8,401 bases of DNA from JAABYT01 sp041581935 (lineage in GTDB: Bacteria > Pseudomonadota > Gammaproteobacteria > HK1). Location of the stretch: NCBI GenBank assembly GCA_041581935.1, contig JBFICP010000140.1, positions 1-8,401 of the forward strand, given 5' to 3'. The notes below the pieces were generated by a model, which saw only the letters and a program-made list of their open reading frames with translations, made no database searches and was not told the origin of the DNA. This document shows, piece after piece, positions 1 through 5,564 of the stretch (its first letter is position 1; every line of letters begins with the position of its first letter). A program made the translations under genes and the position numbers.

Positions 1-1058
1 ATTCTGTTCTGCTCGACGACGGCGCCATCGAGCTGCGCGCCGAGCAGGTGACGCCGGATGCCGTGCGGTGCAGCGTCGTTCGCGGCGGCGTGCTGCGCGA
101 CAGCAAGGGCGTCAATCTCCCGGGCTCGGAGATGGCATTCAGCGCCGAGGACCGTCTTACCCGTGAGGAGCTGGCATTTGCAGTCGAGCATGAGGCCGAC
201 TATATCGCCGCGTCGTTCGTGCAGAGCGAGCGAGACATCATCGAGTTGCGAAAAATTCTCGAAGACCTGGGCGCGAAAATTCCCATTATCGCCAAGATTG
301 AGAACCGGGCGGCAGTCGCCAATCTCGAGAGCATCGTCGACGCCGCCGATGGAACGATGGTGGCGCGCGGCGATCTCGGTGTGGAGTTTCCGCTTGCCGA
401 GGTGCCTGCCATACAAAAGAGAATCATCCGGTTGACGGTTACCAACGGAAAGCCCGTCATCACCGCGACGCAAATGCTCGACTCCATGGAACGCAATCCA
501 CGGCCGACGCGCGCGGAGGTCAGCGACGTGGCAAATGCCATACTCGACGGCACTTCGGCAGTAATGCTGTCCGGCGAGACCGCGATCGGCAAGCATCCCG
601 TCGAGTCGGTACGTACGATGGCAGCTCTGGCGGTGCGAGCCGAGGCGTCGCTCAAGGAGTTCGGACAGCTGCAGCAGATTCTTCCGAATCCGTCCAATGT
701 CATCACGGAGGCCGTCAGCCAGGCGGCCATTGCCATGGCCGATCACCTGGGAGCGGCGGCCATCATCTCACTGACCGAAACCGGGTTCACCTCGCGACTG
801 ATCTCCAAGTACCGCCCCGGCTGTCCCATCGTCGCGGTCACCACCTCGGTGGATGTGGTCCGCCGGTTTTCAATGAACTGGGGCGTCCATCCGCTTCACT
901 ACACCGAGAGCGGCACGGACGCGGACAAGGTCGAGTTCGCCATTCGCCGGGCCAGAGAACTCGGCTGGGTTCACACCGGAGACATCGTCGTGGCAACCTC
1001 CGGCCAGACGCAGCAGGCCGGCAGCACCAATCTCATCCGGGTCGTCGTCGTGGACTGA
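1..1058 (+). CDS. pyk: Pyruvate kinase, 5'-truncated by window edge
   Basis: Last step of glycolysis: transfers phosphate from phosphoenolpyruvate to ADP, giving pyruvate and ATP, in the cytoplasm. The reading frame is open from position 3 and gives 351 residues before TGA; family members are usually about 470-480, so roughly the first quarter lies outside the window. Visible landmarks in order are the end of the B domain (SVLLDDGAIEL at the edge), YIAASFVQ, the catalytic-lysine segment IIAKIENR (about 286-309), the metal/substrate loop MVARGDLGVE (about 357-386) and the active-site signature ATQMLDSM...PTRAEVSDVANAILDG...LSGETA (about 469-582). The C-terminal regulatory domain follows and ends in a typical hydrophobic strand (NLIRVVVVD). 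No frameshift or lost catalytic motif was seen. The gene converges on the collagen-like gene, with a strong hairpin between them. Identity is secure; the isozyme type is not determined. Confidence 0.97.
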   Translation, partial: SVLLDDGAIELRAEQVTPDAVRCSVVRGGVLRDSKGVNLPGSEMAFSAEDRLTREELAFAVEHEADYIAASFVQSERDIIELRKILEDLGAKIPIIAKIENRAAVANLESIVDAADGTMVARGDLGVEFPLAEVPAIQKRIIRLTVTNGKPVITATQMLDSMERNPRPTRAEVSDVANAILDGTSAVMLSGETAIGKHPVESVRTMAALAVRAEASLKEFGQLQQILPNPSNVITEAVSQAAIAMADHLGAAAIISLTETGFTSRLISKYRPGCPIVAVTTSVDVVRRFSMNWGVHPLHYTESGTDADKVEFAIRRARELGWVHTGDIVVATSGQTQQAGSTNLIRVVVVD

Positions 1059-1068
1059 TGTCGGCGTT

Positions 1069-1100
1069 GCGCCGGCCCGCCGCACAGCGGGGGCCGGCGC
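1069..1100. terminator. Strong GC hairpin between convergent genes (terminator-like, no U-tract)
   Basis: Arms GCGCCGGCCC (1069-1078) and GGGCCGGCGC (1091-1100) are perfect complements. Inside them CCGC (1080-1083) pairs with GCGG (1087-1090) around an ACA loop, leaving one bulged G at 1079, for 14 base pairs in all. It starts 10 bases after the pyk stop and ends 18 bases beyond the stop of the opposing gene, so it could end transcription from both sides. Neither side has a T-run, so it is not a classical intrinsic terminator. It might act with Rho or simply protect 3' ends. Confidence 0.55.
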
Positions 1101-1118
1101 GAACGTTGCGCTATCCGA

Positions 1119-1574
1119 CTAGTAGCGGTTGAAGTCGGATCCGCCGGGGGAACCCACCGGGCCGCCGCCGGTCGGACCGCTGCCGCCTGCCGGACCACGC
1201 GGACCGGCCGGACCGGGCATGCCCTGCGGTCCTGGAGGACCCGCCGGACCACGCGGTCCCGGAGGACCCGCTTTGGCCGACCCTTCAGAAATACGCCGCG
1301 TCAACGATTTCACCTGATCTTCCAGCTTCTTCAGCCGGTTGGCGAGCGCCGCACCACCGGCGGACTTCTTTTTCGCCTTGGACTTTTTGGCTTTCTTTTT
1401 CGATTTGGCTTTGCGCTTTGTGGCTTTCTTCTTGGCTGCCTTTTTCTTGGCCTTGCGCTTGCCTACCTTCTTCTTCGCGCTTCGCTTCTTCGCCGCCTTT
1501 TTGGCGACGCGCTTCTTGGCGGGCTTTTTCTTCGCGCGTCTCTTCGTCTTGGACTTTTTCGCTGCTCGAGCCAT
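1119..1574 (-). CDS. Histone H1-like Lys/Ala-rich tail + coiled coil + collagen-like Gly-X-Y protein
   Basis: A 151-residue protein in three clear parts. Residues 1-71 are almost only Lys, Ala and Arg (36 Lys and 7 Arg in the first 70, no acidic residue), like bacterial histone H1-like and AlgP/PhaF-type tails, which bind DNA or other polyanions. Residues 75-97 form a short amphipathic helix with L77, L81, L84, V88, L91 and I95 at 4-3-4-3-4 spacing, a clean heptad a/d pattern. From residue 103 there are twelve Gly-X-Y triplets (GPP GPR GPA GPP GPQ GMP and so on, degenerating near 130-138), then a short tail ending FNRY. ATG at 1574 is preceded by AGGAG (1581-1585) at 6 bases. There is no signal peptide, so I infer a cytoplasmic, possibly trimeric, nucleoid-associated protein. 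The tail resembles known families, but I do not recognise the whole architecture. The function is unknown. Confidence 0.85.
   Translation of the reverse strand: MARAAKKSKTKRRAKKKPAKKRVAKKAAKKRSAKKKVGKRKAKKKAAKKKATKRKAKSKKKAKKSKAKKKSAGGAALANRLKKLEDQVKSLTRRISEGSAKAGPPGPRGPAGPPGPQGMPGPAGPRGPAGGSGPTGGGPVGSPGGSDFNRY
1161..1268 (-). repeat. Collagen-like Gly-X-Y triplet repeat within the CDS
   Basis: Twelve consecutive triplets with Gly first, residues 103-138 of the protein. Eight of the first nine have Pro in the X position, and Pro, Ala or Arg is common in Y; the last three triplets (GGS, GPT, GGG) are looser. At DNA level this is a GC-rich 9-base-like repeat (GGNCCN...). The opposite strand therefore also reads as Gly/Pro-rich in one frame, which is a by-product and not a gene. 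Confidence 0.85.
1362..1574 (-). repeat. Low-complexity Lys/Ala-coding tract
   Basis: Encodes residues 1-71. The + strand is a run of TTCTT/TTTTTC/GGC pieces, reflecting irregular Lys-Lys-Ala units. Units vary in length (KKK, AKKK, KRKAK), so this looks like an old or drifting expansion rather than a recent exact tandem repeat. Length variation between strains would be expected. Confidence 0.8.
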
Positions 1575-1592
1575 TCCTCACTCCTCATGTTG

Positions 1593-1608
1593 ACCCCGGA
1601 AACGGGGT
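1593..1608 (-). promoter_or_regulatory. 5'-leader hairpin just upstream of the RBS of the collagen-like gene
   Basis: ACCCCG (1593-1598) and CGGGGT (1603-1608) are perfect 6-base arms around a 4-base loop. The loop reads TTTC in the transcript of the minus-strand gene and GAAA on the + strand. The stem ends 7 bases before the AGGAG ribosome binding site (1581-1585). It could modulate translation or mRNA stability, or be a protein-binding palindrome. Only the structure is seen; any role is inferred. Confidence 0.4.
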
Positions 1609-1629
1609 TATACCGCTCAAACAAAGATT

Positions 1630-1658
1630 AGTATGGGTCTCGGATTCTTGCAGTCCAA
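1630..1658 (-). promoter_or_regulatory. Candidate sigma-70 promoter for the collagen-like gene
   Basis: Read on the minus strand, TTGGAC (1658-1653) and CATACT (1635-1630) are separated by 17 bases. The matches are weak (3/6 and 4/6 to consensus), but the site lies in the only clearly AT-rich stretch near the gene and would leave a leader of about 50 bases. A TATAAC, also read on the minus strand, sits about 20 bases closer to the gene and lacks a good -35. Confidence 0.3.
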
Positions 1659-1660
1659 AT

Positions 1661-1686
1661 TGCGAAAAAAATGCGAAATTCTTCGC
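1661..1686 (-). repeat. Phased TTTCGCA repeats upstream of the -35 (candidate operator)
   Basis: The + strand reads TGCGAAA at 1661-1667 and again at 1672-1678, start to start 11 bases, about one helical turn. A third, inverted copy of the core (TTCGC, 1682-1686) pairs with GCGAA at 1673-1677 around an ATTC loop. The cluster ends just upstream of the candidate -35, where an activator would bind. A run of seven A lies within it and may bend the DNA. No regulator is identified. Confidence 0.35.
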
Positions 1687-2198
1687 GTAGTTTCGATTCG
1701 TGCGTTCCGTATCTGAACCTCCATATTGTCGACGGGTGACAGCCCGCGGCAAACGATCATGAAAACGACGCGGCGACTCCCGCGTCCGCGGAAACGACAT
1801 CGATTCACGCCGCCATCGCAACCCCGACGCTCCCGATTGCCGGAACGAGTCCGGTTCCAGCGACGACCACCCGCTTCGTGACGGGCTCGGCGTCGTTGAT
1901 GAGGGCGCTGCTGCACCGCAGCTGCGCCTGAATTGACTCGCTGCGCAACGCTACGACCTGTCGGACATGAATGGCGGCGTCGTGCTCGCCGATTTGCGAA
2001 CCGTGTGGTGTCCACTCTGCATCGCAGCGCTGCCGAGCATTCGAGGTATCGAACCGACCGCGGGCGCGGCATGAATTCCGAGCACATTCGAGCGCGCCTT
2101 CAGGCCCCCTTGGCGAGTCAGCCACGCCGACCCGGTCGCGTCGGCTGAAGACACTTTGCCGGTGTCCCGCTTTCGGCGAGACCCCGCCGTAACCCGCC
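1687..2198. other. Long intergenic stretch with no convincing gene
   Basis: About 510 bases of the roughly 700-base gap between the collagen-like gene and the outer-membrane gene. Open frames exist on both strands, but their translations are Arg/Cys/His-rich with no domain and no credible ribosome binding site, and the longest one runs into the opposite strand of the outer-membrane gene. The only structure noted is an inverted repeat GCCGAC (2126-2131) / GTCGGC (2140-2145). It may be a decayed gene or a long regulatory region; nothing else could be supported. Confidence 0.5.
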
Positions 2199-2226
2199 TT
2201 GCAGGCCTTGAAATCTAACCTACAAT
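2199..2226 (+). promoter_or_regulatory. Candidate promoter of the outer-membrane protein gene
   Basis: TACAAT (2221-2226, 5/6 match to the -10 consensus) with TTGCAG (2199-2204, 3/6) 16 bases upstream. Transcription would begin near 2233, giving a leader of about 46 bases. A small palindrome, AACGC-C-GCGTT (2232-2242), sits at the predicted start of transcription and could be an operator. The -35 is weak, so the assignment is tentative. Confidence 0.4.
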
Positions 2227-2264
2227 CTAAGAACGCCGCGTTAACCCATTGAATGCACTCAGCT

Positions 2265-2269
2265 GGAGG
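2265..2269 (+). promoter_or_regulatory. Ribosome binding site GGAGG that decides the start at 2279
   Basis: GGAGG lies 9 bases before ATG 2279 and inside the longer open frame that could begin at 2249. It also puts the signal peptide at the very N-terminus, so 2279 is preferred. Confidence 0.75.
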
Positions 2270-2278
2270 ACCGCTACG

Positions 2279-2917
2279 ATGATCGTGCGATTGCTGCGAG
2301 CTCTCATGGCCGGGGTGATCTTCTCGTTCGCCACCGCCGCCCACGCGCAGGAAACCTATAACCTTCCCAACCCCTGGTACATCGCTGTCGGCGCGGGCGG
2401 CGCTTGGTACGAGGACTGGGAGCTCACCGGCACCGCGAACGCCGACATCGATGACGGATTCACGGGCAACACGGCTTTCGGGAGATATCTCGACGACATC
2501 AGGGTCATCCGTTTAGAAGCCGAGCTCCTGTATGACCGCGGCACCGTCAACAGCATCGGAGGGACGAGCGCGTCAGGCACCCTTTCCAATTTCGGAGCCA
2601 TGTTCAATGCCTACTACGACATCAGAACCGGCACCAATTGGACACCGTACCTGGGCGGAGGCCTGGGCTATTCACAAGTCGACCTGGACGGGCTGTCGCA
2701 AGGCGGCGTTCTGCTGGTCGACGACAACGACGGCGCGTTTTCCTGGCAAATCAAGGCGGGCGTCACCTACCAGATCAGCCCGACATGGGCAGTCAATGTC
2801 GGCTATCGTTATTACGGCACGGAAAACCTGACCTTCAAAACTCCCGCGGGGCTCAACTTCAATACCGAGGGCACGCGCATCCACAACGCCGAGGTCGGGT
2901 TTCGCGTGCACTTCTAG
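2279..2917 (+). CDS. Outer-membrane beta-barrel protein (OmpA/Opa-like small porin fold)
   Basis: A 212-residue protein with a classic signal peptide: MIVRLLRALMAG then a hydrophobic core, with likely cleavage after AHA at residue 23, leaving a mature start at QETYN. The mature part alternates short amphipathic strands with Gly/Asp/Asn-rich turns: WYIAVGAGGAWYEDWEL near the start, VIRLEAELLYDRG, FGAMFNAYYDI, TPYLGGGLGYS, FSWQIKAGVTYQI, WAVNVGYRYYG and the last strand NAEVGFRVHF. Ending in Phe is the usual outer-membrane assembly signal. The length and pattern fit an eight-stranded barrel of the OMP_b-brl type related to OmpA-N/Opa/OmpW-like proteins. Such proteins serve adhesion, envelope stability or uptake of small hydrophobic compounds; the exact role here is unknown. 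It is transcribed alone and converges on the HdeD-like gene. Confidence 0.85.
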   Translation: MIVRLLRALMAGVIFSFATAAHAQETYNLPNPWYIAVGAGGAWYEDWELTGTANADIDDGFTGNTAFGRYLDDIRVIRLEAELLYDRGTVNSIGGTSASGTLSNFGAMFNAYYDIRTGTNWTPYLGGGLGYSQVDLDGLSQGGVLLVDDNDGAFSWQIKAGVTYQISPTWAVNVGYRYYGTENLTFKTPAGLNFNTEGTRIHNAEVGFRVHF

Positions 2918-2943
2918 CGCCCGGCCAGCGGGCTAGCCGGGCG
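2918..2943. terminator. GC hairpin at the junction of two convergent genes
   Basis: CGCCCGGC (2918-2925) and GCCGGGCG (2936-2943) are perfect 8-base arms with a 10-base loop. The left arm starts at the first base after the stop of the outer-membrane gene. The loop and right arm contain the stop and last codons of the HdeD-like gene on the other strand. There is no T-run on either side. It probably serves as a shared bidirectional end, as the hairpin at 1069-1100 may. Confidence 0.5.
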
Positions 2944-3502
2944 GGCCGTGCGGCGGACTTCGCACGGCGCGCGGCTGCCTGAACCGCACCCCCAGGAAAA
3001 TCAGCGCGGCCGCCATCAGCAGGGCCGCCGCCGCGATCATCCAGGAAAACATCACGGCCGCCGCGCCGGGCCAGATCATCAGTATCACGCCGAGCACCGA
3101 CCCGATGACGCCGCCGACGGTCATGAGCTGGCGATCCATGGCGTCGACGCCGAAACGGCGCGCCGTTACCACGTAGCTGATTCCGATGAACAGCGCAGCC
3201 GCGCCCATCACCACAATCAGGGTGCGCGCACTCTCACCGGGCCAGAGAACCAGCAGCAGTCCCAGAGCCACGCTGACGAGCGGCTGCAGCAGGCGGCCTG
3301 CGAGCGCCGCGCGGCGAAGCGCAATGACCACGCTCATGACTCCGTCGGCAATCAGATATGCGCCGACGAACAACACCAGTATCTCAACGATCAACGTGGG
3401 CCATAGCAGGGCGAAAATTCCGAGCGTCGCCGCGAGCAGGCCCCGCAGAACGTAGACCCACCAGATCTGTCCCGTCAGCGGCTGCGCCCGCCAGGTCTCC
3501 AT
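2933..3502 (-). CDS. HdeD/DUF308 family membrane protein
   Basis: A 189-residue integral membrane protein with six predicted helices, near residues 16-35, 38-61, 72-88, 93-113, 128-146 and 148-171. It shows a threefold internal repeat of two-helix units, each with a G-(x)n-LWP/IWPG turn: GIFALLWP (28-35), GLLLVLWPG (81-89) and GVILMIWPG (138-146). This is the hallmark of the HdeD/DUF308 family. E. coli HdeD is linked to acid resistance at high cell density, but most homologues are uncharacterised, so the symbol is withheld. The C-terminus is short and basic/Pro-rich. ATG 3502 was chosen because GGAG sits 9 bases upstream; GTG 3517 and ATG 3511 are in-frame alternatives without a spaced binding site. 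It is divergent from the enzyme operon. Confidence 0.85.
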   Translation of the reverse strand: METWRAQPLTGQIWWVYVLRGLLAATLGIFALLWPTLIVEILVLFVGAYLIADGVMSVVIALRRAALAGRLLQPLVSVALGLLLVLWPGESARTLIVVMGAAALFIGISYVVTARRFGVDAMDRQLMTVGGVIGSVLGVILMIWPGAAAVMFSWMIAAAALLMAAALIFLGVRFRQPRAVRSPPHGPPG

Positions 3503-3511
3503 CACCGTCAT

Positions 3512-3515
3512 CTCC
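3512..3515 (-). promoter_or_regulatory. Ribosome binding site GGAG supporting the HdeD-like start at 3502
   Basis: On the minus strand GGAG lies 9 bases before ATG 3502. The upstream in-frame start codons at 3517 and 3511 overlap or touch it, so they have no usable site of their own. Confidence 0.55.
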
Positions 3516-3558
3516 ACGCGAGTCTGCCCACAAAGATACCGGCTCGCATGCGCCCTGG

Positions 3559-3587
3559 TCGACAGTTTTCGGGCGAAACCCTATCCT
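3559..3587 (+). promoter_or_regulatory. Candidate sigma-70 promoter of the four-gene enzyme operon
   Basis: TCGACA (3559-3564, 5/6 match to TTGACA) and TATCCT (3582-3587, 4/6 match to TATAAT) are separated by exactly 17 bases. Transcription would start near 3594, leaving a leader of about 26 bases that holds the AGGAG site. It lies in the 117-base space between the divergent HdeD-like gene and the operon. Confidence 0.5.
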
Positions 3588-3605
3588 CGGCCGTGCCGGC
3601 CACGC

Positions 3606-3610
3606 AGGAG
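3606..3610 (+). promoter_or_regulatory. Ribosome binding site AGGAG that decides the start at 3620
   Basis: AGGAG stands 9 bases before ATG 3620. The same frame is open from ATG 3548, but that start has no binding site, precedes the predicted promoter, and would add 24 residues before the conserved TTTIGAYPKP opening. Confidence 0.8.
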
Positions 3611-3619
3611 ACCGCCGCC

Positions 3620-4672
3620 ATGAGTTTGCTCACCACGACAATCGGCGCTTATCCGAAACCGAGTTACGTGACGTTACCCGACTGGTTCGGCGCACCCGCG
3701 GGCCCGGACACGGAGCGCCCCACGGAAGCATGGGCGGAAGCATTGGCGGAGATGGGTGACAATGCCGAGGCGATACTCGCTCGCGGCACTAGGGAGGTCA
3801 TCGAAGACCAGGTCGGCGCCGGAATCGACATCCCGACAGACGGCGAGATCCGTCGCGAGAATTACATTCACTATCACTGCCGGCATCTCGAGGGCATCGA
3901 CTTCGAGCGACTCACCAAGAGGTCGTTGCGCCAGGGTGCGTACAGCGCGCGCCTGCCCACCATCACCGGACCGGTGTCGGCACGCGATCACTTCCTGCCC
4001 CACGACTGGAAGGTTGCCCAAGGCTGCACCGATCGGCCCGTCAAGATCACCATGCCCGGACCCATGACCATTGCCGACACCACCGCGAACGAGCACTACG
4101 ACGATCCCGCCAGGCTGGGCGCCGATATTGCTGATGCCCTCAATGCCGAGGTTCTGGCGCTTGCGCAAGCCGGCTGCAAGCACATACAAATCGACGAACC
4201 GGTATTCGCGCGCAAGGTGCCCGAAGCGCTGGAGTACGGGCTCGACAACCTGGAACGCGCTTTCCACAACTGCCCCGCGGACGTCGTGCGTACCATGCAC
4301 ATGTGCTGCGGATATCCCGACGCGCTCGACAACCCCGATTATCCAAAAGCGCCCAAGGAATCGTACTTCGAGCTGGCAGAAGCCGTGGATGGCTCCTCGA
4401 TCACGGCGGTTTCGCTCGAAGATGCACATCGCAGGAACGATCTAGCTCTGCTCGAGCGTTTCGCATCGACCACGGTCATTCTCGGGGTTGTCGCCATCGC
4501 CAAGAGCCGTGTGGAGAGCGTCGAGGAGATCCGCTCTCATCTGGCAGAGGCGCTCGATCACATCGATAACGAACGACTGATTGCGGCGCCGGACTGCGGA
4601 CTCGGACTCCTGGGACGCGCGCGGACACTGGAGAAGCTACGCAATCTCTGCGAAGCTGCCCATTCGATTTAG
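3620..4672 (+). CDS. MetE C-terminal-type zinc methyltransferase (core-MetE / COG0620 family)
   Basis: A 350-residue single-domain relative of the catalytic half of cobalamin-independent methionine synthase; full MetE has about 750 residues. After TTIGAYPKP come the TIM-barrel motifs PVKITMPGPMT (140-150) and HIQIDEPVFAR (188-198). The thiolate-activating zinc ligands of MetE appear intact: H227 and C229 (HMC), E267 (AVSLEDA) and C326 (PDCGLGLLGR). About 16 residues (around 231-250) are inserted between the HxC and Glu ligands relative to E. coli MetE as I recall it. The enzyme should transfer an alkyl group to or from a zinc-bound thiol. Relatives include core-MetE proteins that take methyl from a corrinoid and epoxyalkane:CoM transferase, so calling it a methionine synthase would be unsafe. 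First gene of a four-gene operon. Confidence 0.88.
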   Translation: MSLLTTTIGAYPKPSYVTLPDWFGAPAGPDTERPTEAWAEALAEMGDNAEAILARGTREVIEDQVGAGIDIPTDGEIRRENYIHYHCRHLEGIDFERLTKRSLRQGAYSARLPTITGPVSARDHFLPHDWKVAQGCTDRPVKITMPGPMTIADTTANEHYDDPARLGADIADALNAEVLALAQAGCKHIQIDEPVFARKVPEALEYGLDNLERAFHNCPADVVRTMHMCCGYPDALDNPDYPKAPKESYFELAEAVDGSSITAVSLEDAHRRNDLALLERFASTTVILGVVAIAKSRVESVEEIRSHLAEALDHIDNERLIAAPDCGLGLLGRARTLEKLRNLCEAAHSI

Positions 4673-4696
4673 ACACGACGGACATTCATTAGGGAA

Positions 4697-5533
4697 ATGT
4701 CTTGCGAGAGCGTTACGGAACGGTCGGTCGAAGCGTGCCTGACCTATACGATTGACACCGGCGTCAAGCCGGTAACCGGGACCACGGGTTCGGACGGAAA
4801 ACTGCGTCACCGTTCCGGTGAATTTCGGGAACACCGTGTGATTGTTCGCGATGCACGCCCGTGCCGCGATTCTTTGTCGCTGGAGCGCGAAGGATTCGTG
4901 TTCGTCGATCATCCGACGCGCATGCAGAATTTCCACGATCCGCACGAGTTGAAATCGGTTTACTATCCGGAAATCGAGCGTCTCGTAGCCGAGCAAACCG
5001 GGGCCGCGCGCGTGTTGATCTTCGACCATACGCTTCGCACCGGAGACGAGGCCGAGCAGCTCGAAAAGAATCTGCGCGAGCCGGTGAAAGTCGTGCACAA
5101 CGACTACACGGAGTGGTCGGGGCCGCAGCGCGTGCGCGACCTGCTTCCTGAACAGGAAGCCGAAGCGCTGCTCGAGCACCGCATGGCGGTGGTGCAGGTG
5201 TGGCGCCCGATTCGCGGACCGGTGCTGGCGAGTCCCCTGGCCATCTGCGACGCGCAAAGCGTCCAGCCCGGCGACTTGATCGCCGCCGAGCGCCATCACA
5301 AGGATCGCATCGGTGAAATCTATCAGCTCGCCTTCAACCCCGGGCACCGCTGGTACTGGTTTCCCGAGATGCAGCGAAATGAAGCCTTGATTTTCAAATG
5401 CTACGACTCGCAAACGGACGGACGGGCACGTTTTACCGCCCATGCATCCTTCGACGACCCGGCCACGCCGCCTGACGCGCCGGCACGCGAGAGCATCGAA
5501 GTGCGAACCATCGCTTTCTGGGGCCGCGGGTGA
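4697..5533 (+). CDS. CmcJ/NvfI family putative non-heme iron oxygenase
   Basis: A 278-residue protein with the order of motifs typical of the CmcJ/NvfI/AsaB group. It opens with LTYTIDTGVKPV, followed by REGFVFVDHPT (64-74), VYYPEIERLV (88-97), IFDHTLR (108-114), VVHNDYTEWSGP (132-143), VWRPIRGPVLASPLAICDA (168-186), GEIYQLAFNPGHRWYWFPEM (206-225) and KCYDS..DGRARFTAHASFDDP...ESIEVRT. In known members these enzymes oxidise secondary metabolites; NvfI is an Fe(II)/2-oxoglutarate enzyme, while CmcJ acts in cephamycin 7-methoxylation. H134-N-D136 is a candidate HxD metal pair and H217 a candidate third ligand; these are inferred from position. ATG 4697 follows AGGGA at very short spacing, 24 bases after the methyltransferase gene. 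The substrate is unknown. Most described members are fungal or actinobacterial, so a proteobacterial operon copy is noteworthy. Confidence 0.82.
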   Translation: MSCESVTERSVEACLTYTIDTGVKPVTGTTGSDGKLRHRSGEFREHRVIVRDARPCRDSLSLEREGFVFVDHPTRMQNFHDPHELKSVYYPEIERLVAEQTGAARVLIFDHTLRTGDEAEQLEKNLREPVKVVHNDYTEWSGPQRVRDLLPEQEAEALLEHRMAVVQVWRPIRGPVLASPLAICDAQSVQPGDLIAAERHHKDRIGEIYQLAFNPGHRWYWFPEMQRNEALIFKCYDSQTDGRARFTAHASFDDPATPPDAPARESIEVRTIAFWGRG

Positions 5534-5564
5534 GCGCTGATAACCAGCGACGAGAAGCCGGCCG

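Noticed and set aside
1339..1593. + strand frame rich in Phe/Leu/Ala that looks like a membrane protein
   Set aside because: It is the exact antisense of the Lys-rich tail (AAG/AAA read as CTT/TTT); no ribosome binding site and no known domain.
1617..2087. 156-residue minus-strand Arg-rich frame
   Set aside because: Arg/Cys-rich composition typical of an off-frame reading in GC-rich DNA; it crosses the AT-rich promoter region of the chimera gene.
1805..2344. 179-residue minus-strand frame in the intergenic gap
   Set aside because: No recognised domain, no clear ribosome binding site, and its N-terminal part overlaps the signal-peptide region of the outer-membrane gene on the other strand.
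3674..4429. 251-residue minus-strand frame
   Set aside because: Antisense shadow of the MetE-like gene, whose motifs and zinc ligands are clear on the + strand.
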